This document shows positions 25,080 to 35,600 of a stretch of DNA of 64,000 nt, piece by piece. This stretch comes from Epiperipatus broadwayi (lineage: Eukaryota > Onychophora > Udeonychophora > Euonychophora > Peripatidae). The position numbers and the translations under genes were made by a program. The notes under the pieces are model-generated. The model saw only the letters and a list, made by a program, of their open reading frames with translations, had not been told where the DNA came from and did not search any database. How positions within the stretch are numbered: the stretch's first letter is position 1; each line of letters opens with the position of its first letter. The DNA lies in assembly GCA_028023455.1 (NCBI GenBank), contig JAQFVV010012574.1, positions 667,501 to 731,500 of the forward strand, in the 5' to 3' direction.

Positions 25080-28000
25080 CCAGTTGATGCTGTTTGACTC
25101 CATTTTGAAATGAACTCAGTTTGATTAAAAATAATTATGAATATAAATGAAAGTACTACTATTGATTAAAGTTAATATTGGAATTTACTCTATTTACCAT
25201 TATTTGGAAGATATTTCTGTTTTATTATATATATCACTTGCCTTTTAAAGTTAGACAACATAATATAAGCAAGAGTAGAAAGCACTTTTATTTACATTAA
25301 ATTGGACAAGCTAAAGACATAAGTGATATTATGTTAGTACATATATTTCGCACCAGAAAAAAAAGATTTCTTTAGCTAGAAATATATTGAATTTATTATA
25401 ATATTTAGTTATTGACCAGGGATTTGATTTATAAAACTATACAATTAGATTGGCTTGCACTCAAGATCTTAAAGTTTGTTGACTATTAGGTTTTTATCTT
25501 AGCAGTAGATAAAAGTTTAAAGATGTTTTTCCAGAATAAGATTAATTCCAGCTTTAAATTCTAAGTTCAACATTAGAAAAGGCAAATCCAGAAACATACT
25601 TAAAGTATAAGATCATCTAACAATTACTGCTCAATCAAGCTTACAAAAGATGTCCCTAGAAGCAGAGAAATTTTCTTGTTTATATCATATTGTGTGTGCT
25701 AGAAAATCAAATGATATTATGATGGCAAACATAATTTATTTTTTGCCAAGGAAAAAAGTTGATGAAAGTCAGAAGTCAAATGAAACTTACATATAATTAT
25801 TGGCTAGGGTTAAGATCTTTATAATGTATATAAGCAAATTGACTCCAATTAAAAGTCTTAGAGAGTTTTTATCTTGATATTAGGCATAAAATTAAAGTAA
25901 TTGCACAGTGTATAACTTGCACTGGTTCTAGATTTGAAACCTAAGTCCTCATTTATAATAATAACAGTCATAGTACCTGTAGAAATTTTGGCATTTTTCT
26001 ACCAATAAGTGAAAGCATTAACATATAACAATCATTTATTTATTTTATTTCTAATGGGGAACATTTATCAGAACAGATCAGTTTAACCCGAAATCTTTAT
26101 TCTAGCTGAGAATATTTAAATATCTATTTACTGGACATTATTATACAGATGCTTAGATTGACTATTTTCGATCTACTTGAAAATGAAATAGTTCATTGAG
26201 ATCATAATTGAATGCCAGATAATGAGTATGACCAATAAATGGGTAACCATTGTGCTCCGAAGCACTTCATTTAAATAGATCATTTTGAATATTTTATACA
26301 AGCAAGAACAGATGGATAGAAGATAAGACATACATACAGATAAACAAATAAATGGATAATGTAAACTTTTTATATTTCTATACTAAGTAGTTTTCTTTCT
26401 TCACTATGTCACATTAATTTTTATCAGTGGCACCTTTTTATGGTTAGTAAATTTAGACTTTTTCTTTAAACTAATAAAAAAATTAAAGCCTTTTATTTAA
26501 AAAAAAAAATACTATAGATAAAGTGATTTTGTTTTACATTTACACATGGCAAAACTCATAATATTCACAGATTAAATTATATAATTTTTTGAAAGAAAAT
26601 GTAGTAAAATGGAACGAGAATAAGGGTGAGTGAAAAAAACGGAAAGGCAAATAAATAATTATATTGAAACCAGCATCATTTTTTACACTTCTGAAAATGT
26701 ATTAAATATAATAAATATGAGCGATTATTTAAAAAAAAAAACTAAAATGTGTTACATTTTGACTATTTTTTACACTGACTTTTATAACATATATTCATTT
26801 TTACTTTTAGATTTTATCCAAAAAAATTATATTATCTCTAATCATCATCATCATCATTAGTAATTTTCCAAAAGGCAAATCTAAATTATCTTCTTTAAGT
26901 ATTTTTATTTCATTTTCTACTTTTTAAATATTTATAACTACTTCTTTATTAAAATCAGTTCTTTTTTTTCTTTTCCTGCATTTTCTTTTATCCTCTATAA
27001 TCTTTTATTATTTATCTTTCACAATCCTCTTATTTTATAGATCAAGTGAATCAAATTTTTACATTTTTTCTTATATTTTTCTCAGAAAATAGTCTTTTTT
27101 CACTTAAATGTTTCAATACTTTTACATTACTAACCTTACCATTCAAATATGTCTCTTTATTTTCTTCCAAATTCACTCTCAAAAGACTATTTTCCCCCCT
27201 CTCTTATCCTTATTGCCTTTATCATTACTTTATATAAAACTATGTTCCAAACAAAATATTTAACAAGTCTTCTTTTTAAATCTAATTTTAATGCATTACT
27301 GTCATATCTCACCTTGCCTATAAATAATGAAACTAATCCAGATCCCATCTTATCTAGATCAGATTGAACTTTCATTATCTCAAACCAATATGTATAGAAA
27401 TAAATAATGTCTAACCAAATGCTTGAGAATGGGCCAATAAGTGATAATCTCACTGATTCCAAAGATTTCAACTAGGGATGGGGAAAGTCAAGCCTTTTAA
27501 TGGTAGAGTCCCAGAACTTTTGTCATTGAGCTTCTGAAAGATACAATCGATGTTTTTCAGTCAATAGCTGTCAAGCAAAACAGTTGACACAATGAGACAA
27601 GTTCATGTTCAGAACTGGAAGCTGCTAGAACCAAATGCTGACATGAATCAAGCTGTCAAGAATAACCAGAAGTTACCAGATTTACTCCTGAGTCTGGCTG
27701 TTACAATACAACTGGAAATGGTAGAAAACCTATAAGGCACTGCAGATCCTTTTTCCAAAGTTCACTCTAGAATTAGGAGTTATACCTTGTTAATAGTAGT
27801 AGGTGGAATATAACCATTGTAAATATGTAATCATGCAAATGTATATTTGTTTTTATGTATTATTAATAAGTATATTATAAAATGTATTTACACATATTTA
27901 TGTTTATATATATAGACACATTATAGGCACACAATCACAAAATAACCTACTATTCTTGTTTGAATCTTCTTTAATCACTGCAATTCTTTCTCTAATATCT

Positions 28001-28300
28001 TTTATAATTACATCTAACAATAATTACATAACTCCCATTTAAAATCACAGATCTATTTTGTAGCTCTTTTATTCAATTCTCTTTGCTTTAGTTTATTCAC
28101 ATTTATTTTTTTATTCTACAACATTCTTCTAAGGGTATTCTCGATATCTTCAAATGCAGATATATCATAAGTGAAACTTCTACTATGAATCCTTTTACTT
28201 TCATTGATAATTCTATTATTATAAAAAGTATTCATTTATCCATGCATATAATTATATATACATATTCAAATTTGCATATGTTTGCTAATTTGCATAACAA
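25080..28300. other. AT-rich non-coding tract
   Basis: No gene or TE domain recognised. Noted items are a (CAT)n run at 26,840-26,857 and a pyrimidine-rich + strand at 26,880-27,250. A segment of more balanced composition at about 27,480-27,790 could be a fragment of an unrecognised repeat or an exon. Confidence 0.5.
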
Positions 28301-28304
28301 AATG

Positions 28305-28469
28305 ATTTCTTTTTTTATATAACCTAAATCTGAGTGCACTTTCAGTGAAGTTCATAATTCTTTCTTCTTTATAACTTAAAGCGGAGTGCACTTTCACTGC
28401 AGTGAAGTTCACCATAAGTGAACTTCACCAAAAATGCACTCAGCTTTAGGTTATAAAGAAAAAAGAAAC
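28305..28469. repeat. Fold-back repeat built from three copies of one motif
   Basis: The motif (AACCTAAATCTGAGTGCACT then TTCAGTGAAGTTCA) occurs twice in direct orientation (about 28,321-28,354 and 28,373-28,411) and once inverted (about 28,419-28,455). The outer arms extend through A/T-rich sequence to 28,305 and 28,469. An inner perfect 11 bp stem, GTGAAGTTCAC/GTGAACTTCAC, spans 28,402-28,428. Confidence 0.8.
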
Positions 28470-28588
28470 CATTTAGGTACACAGACACACAAATTTGAAT
28501 TACAAATACAAATGAAGAGAAAATCAATATTATATATATACCTATTAATCAAATTAGGAAAAACTTAATGCAATATAACTTTCCTTGC

Positions 28589-28740
28589 CAGTACTTCAGA
28601 TTTGCTCATATATAACCATTTGAGTTGTAGGAATAGGTGATTCATTTTATTCCTGCATAAATACTATATCTTGTATTGGAAAGGAAAGTATTCATTTATT
28701 ATTAACACTAGCAAAGCGCGTGCACAATTAGCTTGAAAGG
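28589..28740 (+). repeat. Partial second copy of the 38.5 kb fold-back element
   Basis: Same order of words as the right part of 38,521-38,855: CAGTACTTCAGATTTGCTCA, GTAGGAATA, ATACTATATCTTGTATTG, GTATTCATTTATTATT and CACAATTAGCTTGAAAGGCT. The left inverted arm is missing, so this copy is truncated or was formed without it. Confidence 0.82.
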
Positions 28741-29537
28741 CTGATATTTGAATGTAATATAAAATATTGAAGATTTTTAAATATAAAGAATTTTTTTAGT
28801 ATCAAATTTTACTTCGTAGGTTCTCACAATCAACACACCCCCCCTCCAATTTAAAATCATTATTCTTCAACATATTTCAAAATCAAACTTCTGTACACTC
28901 AATTTGAATTATTTAAAAATTATTCAATATTTCTTTGTCAATGTGGCAATATAAAAATTTCAATCGGAATCTTTTATTTAGTAAACAAAATATCTTTAAA
29001 ATTCATCTATACGTTTTTAATTAAAATTTTAATTCCATATTTAGACACTATTTATCAAATTTCTTCTAATGCCTCACTTTGCAATAATTACTATTATTAA
29101 TCATTCACATACGTAAATTATTGCATTCTGAGTGATGTAAGGGGTGTCGACGTTTGCAATAATGTGTGTGACAAACACAGGTGCCAGGATAGTAAAGTCA
29201 ACAAAGATTCTAGGCAAGTAGGAAAAACTTTAAAAAATATTATTCTTTAATTATATCAAAATAAATTACATTTTTGTTTAAATATTACGTATATTTTATA
29301 GATTTCTCTTAAACAAATTATTTATAATAACATATTTGATCTTATTTTGTTTTAGTTCTAACAAATAGTTCAGAGTAACAAATAAAAACTTGAACTTGTG
29401 TGAGTCTACTGTTTACAGAATATGTATTTAAATTTTATTCAACTTCACATTTACTCAAAACATATATAAGAAAATCTGCTGCGCATATTATCTTTATTCT
29501 GCTGTTACTACTGTATCGTATCACTTATCAAAAAGAT
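28741..29537. other. AT-rich spacer
   Basis: No gene seen. A stretch with CpG-containing sequence near 29,140-29,220 is unrecognised. Confidence 0.45.
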
Positions 29538-29685
29538 AACAGTTGTAATTCATATTGGACTATTTCCATCATCTAATATTAAGTATTGAATGTCTTTAGA
29601 ACTTTAATTAAATTTTCCAATTACTCAACAGTTAGTAATAGTTCAGAGCTTAGAACATGCCTGACTAGTGACAGTACTAGCATGG

Positions 29686-29762
29686 GATTCGAACCTGGAT
29701 CCTTAGATTCTTGAATATTGAATTATAAGATAATGCTCTAACCAAATGAGCCATCCTGCCAA
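29686..29762 (-). repeat. tRNA-like module downstream of the PLE, left arm
   Basis: On the - strand: GGCAGGATGGCTCATTTGG then TTAGAGC (A-box/D-arm-like, 29,760-29,734), a spacer of anticodon-arm size, and GGTTCGAATCC (29,696-29,686), an exact match to the pol III B-box consensus. The 3' end runs on into the element tail, not a CCA-type end, so it behaves as the head of a SINE or as a tRNA-like part of the PLE. Confidence 0.75.
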
Positions 29763-29899
29763 AGGCAACAGTCATTAGAAATTTTATATACTTATCTATG
29801 GGATTCTGCCCAATTTCTCCACTTTTTCCTAAGAGCAAAGTTGATTAATGGTTTTTATATATTATATATAGTCACATTAGGATGACATATGGGGTTATT

Positions 29900-30165
29900 T
29901 GTCATAGTCATGTGAGCAGCTTTGAATTTTTTTATTTGTATCTTTTCCTCTCTATCTAATATTTTTATATTTTACCAATTGAACATATATTCATTGGTAC
30001 ATATGTGGTCTACAATCTTAGACCCATCTGTTTTCTTTCTTCAAATAATCAGTTTATGCTCTTGAAATCACTTTTCAATGGGGAAAATTGTCTTACTAAT
30101 ATACATACTTTCACATTCACATGGGTATTTCACAGATGCAATTTTTGCTTTTCAGTATTTCATGT
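29900..30165 (-). pseudogene. PLE GIY-YIG nuclease fragment, left arm of the palindrome
   Basis: Mirror copy of the right-arm fragment. On the - strand it reads VKYPCECESMYISKT, then PIEK, then a decayed helix. It has more disruptions than the right arm. The CxC pair and the YI.KT positions align with the right-arm YINET. Confidence 0.62.
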
Positions 30166-30367
30166 TTAGGCTTTGTAGATGATAGAAATTCTTATGATAT
30201 AATATGAATCTGGAAAGCTGTTCTGATGTTATACTGATTGCAAACAAATTTTAAAAAATCTGCTATCAGTATAACTTCAGAACAGCTTTCCAGAGCCATA
30301 CCATACTAGTAGGAATTCCAATGTCTACAAAGTCTAAACTTGAAATGCCAAAAAGCAAAAATGAATC

Positions 30368-30595
30368 TATGAAATACAATGTGAATGTGAAACTATGTAT
30401 ATTAATGAAACTAGTCACCCCATTGAAAAGCAATTGCAAGAGAACAAACTGATGATTAGAAGAGAGAAAACAGATGTATCTAAAGTAGGAGATCATGTAT
30501 GTACCAATGAATATATATGTTCAAGTGAGAAAATACAAAAATATTGGATAGAGAACAAAGGTACAAAGAAGAAAATTCAAAAACTGCTCACATGA
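30368..30595 (+). pseudogene. PLE GIY-YIG nuclease fragment, right arm of the palindrome
   Basis: Open from 30,368 to 30,595. It begins YEIQCECETMYINETSHPIE, matching the CxC..YIGET..P.EKR..EH core of PLE GIY-YIG nucleases, and continues KQLQENKLMIRREKTDVSK then VGDHVCTNEY. The family's G-E-T is N-E-T here, so the glycine of the second half-motif is lost. In PLEs this domain nicks target DNA. No RT is attached. Confidence 0.7.
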
Positions 30596-30739
30596 TTACA
30601 GTGAATAACCCCATAAGTCAACTTAATGTGACTATACATAATGTTTGGAAATCAATAATCAATATTGCTCTTAAGAAAAAGTGGAAAAACAGAGTAACCC
30701 CATAGATAAGTATAGGAAATTTCTACTGATTATTGCCTT

Positions 30740-30816
30740 TGGCAGGGTTTCTCATTTAGTTAGAGTAATAGTTAAAATTCAACATTCAAGAATCTAAAGG
30801 TTCAGGTTCGATTCTC
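30740..30816 (+). repeat. tRNA-like module downstream of the PLE, right arm
   Basis: Inverted counterpart of the left-arm module: GGCAGGGTTTCTCATTTAG, TTAGAG and GGTTCGATTCT at 30,805-30,815. The A-box is more damaged than in the left arm. Confidence 0.72.
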
Positions 30817-31229
30817 ATGCTAGTATTGTCATTGTTCAGTCCATCAATACTCAAAGAAGAGAGAATAATATCTCTCAAAACATTGTACATATACTAACCT
30901 GTTTGTTATTACTAACAGCTGAATGTAATTGGAAAATTTAAATAAAGTTAAATTTTCTAAAGACATTCAATGCTTAATATTAGATGATGGAACTAGTCCA
31001 ATATATAAATACAACTAAAATATCATCATCACAAATCTTCAGAAAAACACCATATCAGTTGTAAGTTTTTTTTAATTAGACATATGACAATAAAGTGCTA
31101 TGCATCAGTAATAACATAATAGAAAAATCAAGAATAAATTTTAATTTGAACTAAGATCTAATATAAGTTATTCACTCTTTTCTCATATATTTAACATATT
31201 TCTTATTTTTAATTTTGTTAAATTATTTC

Positions 31230-31487
<258 letters not shown>

Positions 31488-31489
31488 TT

Positions 31490-32110
31490 TAAGAATTTGA
31501 GAATTTAATATTTTCTTTTAATATTAATTTTTATTTTAGTAAATTTATTCATGGAATATTCATTGTAAAATTGAGTTTTGTTAAATATATAAATGTTAGG
31601 ACATTTAATCCAGAAAAGGTAGACATATGTTTATAAATTTTAGCTTTTATTCATGCTAAACACGCTTTCAATACATTGTGTATATAATCATAGCCCTTTT
31701 AAGTTTATTATAGATTGTTTTTATATGTACTTGCTAGCTATTTTTGTATTTAAATTAACTTCAATTTATTGTTATTCAAATGTGTGTAAAGTTCTTCAGA
31801 GAGCCCACTTTTTTGACAGAGAGATGCTGGTTTCTTTTTAATTTATCGCAAATTCATCCTTGGCTATTGTCCAAGTCTCCTTGATCTTTGTTTTTTATCT
31901 TCCCTTTCAGTGTGAATGGCACCTGCTTTGGAGAGATCAAATTTATGGTCTGATTATTGTTCATGTTCCAAGAATATAGATGAGTATTAATTACTTTTTT
32001 TGGCTCTATTAAATAAATAAGTGTGCCGGATCAGCTGTGTAGACAAATTTGCCATCATCTTCCCATAATAGGTTTATTTACAATCAACTTTGTTGCACAC
32101 TTTTATAAGC
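31490..32110. other. Spacer, possibly with a decayed coding fragment on the - strand
   Basis: No confident gene. On the - strand around 31,870-31,960 a short open run (PKQVPFTLKGKIKNKDQGDL) looks protein-like, but I cannot assign it to a family. Confidence 0.3.
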
Positions 32111-32590
32111 TTCTTTCTTAGTCAGTTTATAAGAAGATACATTTTATAACAGAATGGGAAAAAGATAATAGATTGGAATATCTAGATATAATAATAAAGA
32201 AGGAATATAATGAAAAGAGATGTGAAGTAAAACAAAAATGGGTATTACAAATGCAGTGCATTGGGGTTCTAATATAGATAAAAAGCATAAGATTAGTGCT
32301 ATAAGTTCTAAGGTATATAGAACAAAATATTATTGTGATGAAGGAGAGGAATATGATAAAAAAATAGAATAAAGGAAGATTTCAAGAAAAATGAATATCC
32401 AGAAGAGGTAATAAAAAGAATATAAAAAAGGTAAAATTATATAAAAAAGTGGGAAAGGAAAAGGGGAAAAGAAAAAGAAAAAAAGGAATACATAGGCATA
32501 AAAGTTAATGATAGTAATATAGTAAGGGGAATTAATAATATTATTAGAAAAATTAATAAAGAATTTAAAAATGATTTTAAATGTAAAGTA

Positions 32591-32956
32591 GTGAATAAAA
32601 GGAAGAAAAATGTAATGGATATTTTATATAATATGTACATAAGCGGAGAAAAGAAATATATAAATGGGGTTTGTGAGGTAGAATGTAGAAAATGTAAGGA
32701 TAAAGGGATTATAAATAAATATGTAGGTGAGAGAAAAAATTCAATATATACTAGGTTAAAACAACATAAATATGATAGAGGATCATTGGCATATATGCAT
32801 TTTATGGAGACAGGTCATAAACTAAAAAAAAAAAAAAAGAATATTAGAATAATAAGTTATGCAAGTAGTAGAAGAGATAGAAAAATAAGGGAGGCAATTT
32901 TAATAAAGAAGATAAAACCAAATATTAATAGAGAAAGGATTTTTAAAAAATCTTAG
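32591..32956 (+). pseudogene. PLE GIY-YIG endonuclease domain
   Basis: A 121-codon frame with the cysteine pair CRKC, then NKYVGERKNSIYTRLKQHK (about residues 47-65), the YIGET..S...R..EH core of PLE nucleases, then LAYMHFMETGH and the terminal KIREAILIKKIKPNINRERI. The order and spacing fit the PLE C-terminal endonuclease well. It is the best-preserved coding fragment of this element, but the start codon is not meaningful because the upstream RT is in a broken frame. A lysine run near residue 80 reflects a poly(A) tract. Confidence 0.85.
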
Positions 32957-33575
32957 TATAAAAAAATAAATATAAAAAAGAGTAAAAAATAAAAAGTAAA
33001 AACTAATAAAAAATAAATAAATAAATAAATAGTTTGTATAATAGATAATAAAGAGAGCTGTATATAAATATTAAAAAAAGGAAAAGGAAGTATGAAGGAT
33101 GATGGGATAGAAAAAATGGTGGAGGAAAGAGAGAAAAAGTAGAGAATAAGGTAAAAAAATAAAAATACATATAAAAATAATTTTATAAAAATTAAGTAAA
33201 TGAAAGAAGCAGGAATAAAATATGGATAAAAAAAGGAATTAAGGAATGGAATAAGATAATAAAAAATTAAGATATGTAGAAATAAGTGAAATGAAAAATA
33301 AGGTTAAATATATGAATATAGTAATATAAGAAAGATTTCATAAATATTACATTGAATTTCTAAAATTATGGCAAAGGTAAAAGGTAAATAAATATAAATA
33401 TAATAATAATTAAGAATAAAAATTAATAAAAAAAATAAAGAATAAAATAGAATTAAAAAGTTAAAGTTATAGAATAGTAAGTTTAGTGAATAAAGTGATG
33501 TTAATAATTAAGTTGATAAAATTGTAAGATTATAATAGATATATGTATAAAATATGAATGTTTAAATTTTGTAGA

Positions 33576-33608
33576 TTTGATGAAGACTGCTAGGAACAGT
33601 TGAAACTG
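33576..33608 (+). ncRNA. Hammerhead-ribozyme-like core in the PLE 3' region (degenerate)
   Basis: TTGATGA, a stem-loop (ACTG/CAGT with loop CTAGGAA), then GAAAC resembles the CUGAUGA-helix II-GAAA core of a hammerhead. Hammerhead ribozymes are known from the terminal repeats of PLEs, which is why the position is suggestive. The conserved first C is T, and I cannot see a clear UH cleavage triplet after helix III, so activity is doubtful. Confidence 0.3.
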
Positions 33609-33649
33609 TAAAGAATAAATAAATATATTTTTCTTTAAAGTGTAAGAAG

Positions 33650-34502
33650 AGTGAAATGTTGTTATTATTTTTCCAAGTTATTCAGCAGTTTATTTAGTGA
33701 AGAAGGGGAGTGACAACTTTATTTTTCTGAACAAATCTTTTTTAATTTTTGAGTCAACTTTGGTACATATGGGAAGCTTGTCCATTTTTTGTTCTCATTA
33801 GAAAGAGATTATACTAGTTTATTTAGCTTGCTATAAAATCTTTCTACCATGTAAATTTTCTTGATGTTATACCCCATATTGTTTTAAATCTGTGATGTAT
33901 ACCTTGATATTGTTTTTTCAATCTATTTCAAATTTATAGAGTTTTAAATTTCTGTAAAGGAAACTTTTAAGACCAACCTATTTATGGGTCATAGAGGTTA
34001 AGGATTTGGGATGGATGGCTCTGCTAATGTTTAAAGATTATAATGTCATTCTGTAGTTTAAAATGCCCATTGCCTTTGCATGTCAATATCCAAAAATTTA
34101 ATACTTTGGTTTTTATCTTCTTTTTCAATGGTCCAAGATAAAGAAAATGTCTGTTTTAGTTTTTGATGAATTTGATTGATTGTTTTTTCATCAACACAGA
34201 TCAACATGTTGTCTACATATTTAGTGTATAGTAATTTTGTTGGCAGGGATACACACTTTGGTATAATTGTGTTTTCAATCTTTGAGAGAGATAGACTATA
34301 TATAATTTGAAAGACAGCCACATTGGTCATTCATAATCTGTTTGATAGTGTTTTTTATTTCCTGAGGATAATATCTTTGCTGATTCATTTTAATACCTCC
34401 ATTATAAAATCTTTTTATATGTGTTGTAATTATCCTGTTGTAACATTTCATTAATAACCTGACATTTATATATTTAACATTACAATTGTACAGAAAAGAC
34501 AA
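33650..34502 (-). pseudogene. Penelope-like reverse transcriptase fragment
   Basis: On the - strand, two overlapping frames give a PLE RT palm. The first (34,502-34,296) covers YNCNVKYINVRLLMKCY and MNQQRYYPQEIKNTIKQIMN. The second (34,330-34,058) has KYVDNMLICVDEK (the YVDD box with its second Asp changed to Asn, about 34,219-34,208) and NQSIKFLDIDMQR (the 'I.FLDV.I' strand). Further decayed sequence, including VGLKSFLYRNL, extends to about 33,960 and fainter traces to 33,650. No GIY-YIG domain follows. The YVDN change indicates an inactive polymerase. Confidence 0.78.
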
Positions 34503-34602
34503 TAATTCTAGTTATAAAACTGAGTTTAGTACAAAGTTTGGTTCCATTAAGATCATAATATATATATAATTTCGAATTTTAATAATAAAATTAATTATAA
34601 TT

Positions 34603-35050
34603 GTGTATTTTTTTCTTTAATTAGATGTCCCACAAAGAAAATTTAACAAATAAAGAAAATGGAAAAAAGTAAGAGAGAGAAATGCTTCTAGAATTACTCA
34701 GTACTTCACTAAACAAGTAATGAAGAATGATTTGTAGCCAGTTCCTGGCCACAGTAAAAATATTTTTGATACAATTAGTCAGTTGGAAAAGAGTTCCAGT
34801 GAAGATAACAAACATGCTAAAAAAACTGTTACTTATCTGGGCTCTAAAGGTAATACAAAAGAAGAAATAAATGAAGATACTGAAAATATTTTCACTAATT
34901 CAGAATGTAAAGAATCTACTGATGATACAATGGAATGTTTAATTTCAATGATTTTGAACTTTGGCTGGAAACATTTTTTTATACAAGGCAATGGGTCCTA
35001 AACAAATTTAAAGATTTTAATTTGCACACAATTATTCCAGACAAAAATTT
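34603..35050 (+). pseudogene. hAT transposase N-terminal segment (ZMYM1/TTF-type)
   Basis: Decayed frames show the basic N-terminus (a Q-R-K...K-K-R-E pattern at about 34,630-34,680). An acidic stretch follows in the open frame starting at 34,783 (LGSKGNTKEEINEDTENIF, SECKESTDD). After a frameshift comes FNDFELWLETFFYTRQW, matching the conserved 'DP.LWP' motif that precedes the TTF zinc finger, then FKDFN...IIPDKNF where families have 'FP.D...R.F'. LINE sequence begins directly afterwards. Confidence 0.7.
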
Positions 35051-35059
35051 TCATATACA

Positions 35060-35600
35060 TATTATCATCAAACATCAACAACTATTATCAATCCCCTGCA
35101 GGATAAAGGTCTCTCTATGTTCATTTCATCTTTTCCCATCTCTAGCCTCTTTTCTCCACATCACCTTTGCTCACTTTCTTATTTTATCCATCCATCTCAC
35201 ATGTGGTGTCTTTATGGGTCTTTTACAATTTCTTGGAATCCAGTATAAGATTTCAACTGTCACTCTATTATCATCTCTTCTATAAATATGTTCAGCCCAA
35301 CTCCACTTCAGTCTTTTAATCTCTTCAATGATATCAGTAAAACTTGTTTGTTTAATTTCTTCATGCTCCTAACATGCATCTCCCCATACTTTTTTGAGTG
35401 GTCTGAAGTCTCTGTATTGCTCTTCTATTCTGTAAGTAAGAACTGGTAAAACACATTTATTAAAAACCTTCCTTTTCAAACACATAGACATATTTACTTT
35501 TAATATTAAGATATTTCTATGTAAAGAACTTCAATCAAGTTTAAGTCTATGATTAATTTTATCCATTATGTTTCCATCTGTAGTAAAAATCTTATCTAGG
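35060..35600 (-). pseudogene. LINE copy 2 C-terminal domain
   Basis: The - strand reads VFNKCVLPVLTY, then RLKWSWAEHIYRRDDNRVTV, EILYWIPRNCKRPIKTPHVR and WMDKIRKWAKVMWRKEARD. This is the conserved 'W.GH..R..D.RW...L.W.PR...R..GRP..RW.D.I' tail of RTE/CFDP2-like LINEs. It confirms the clade and shows what copy 1 has lost. Confidence 0.82.

Larger units (their letters stand above)
29538..31020. mobile_element. 1.5 kb palindrome of two facing Penelope-like element 3' ends
   Basis: Left arm 29,538-30,242 and right arm 30,261-31,020 are inverted copies separated by only about 18 bp. Each arm, read outward from the centre, carries a GIY-YIG endonuclease C-terminus typical of PLEs, then a tRNA-like module, then a shared tail. 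Indels make the right arm about 55 bp longer. PLEs are known for inverted and partial-tandem terminal structures, so an element-intrinsic origin is plausible. The symmetry down to an 18 bp spacer could also arise from fold-back synthesis or a later inverted duplication. Confidence 0.85.
32120..33645 (+). mobile_element. Penelope-like element, 5'-truncated, with 3' UTR
   Basis: The + strand starts inside the RT C-terminal region: ITEWEKDNRLEYLDIIIKKE, matching the 'NRLEFLDV.I' strand of PLE RTs. It continues through a decayed linker to the GIY-YIG ORF and ends in a long C-poor 3' region to about 33,645. A hammerhead-like core lies at 33,576-33,608. Its 3' end faces that of a second PLE fragment on the opposite strand. 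The RT palm motifs are missing, so the copy is 5'-truncated. Confidence 0.82.

Noticed and set aside
26630-26860. 76-codon ORF ending in poly-histidine
   Set aside because: The His run is a (CAT)n repeat and the rest is low-complexity AT-rich translation.
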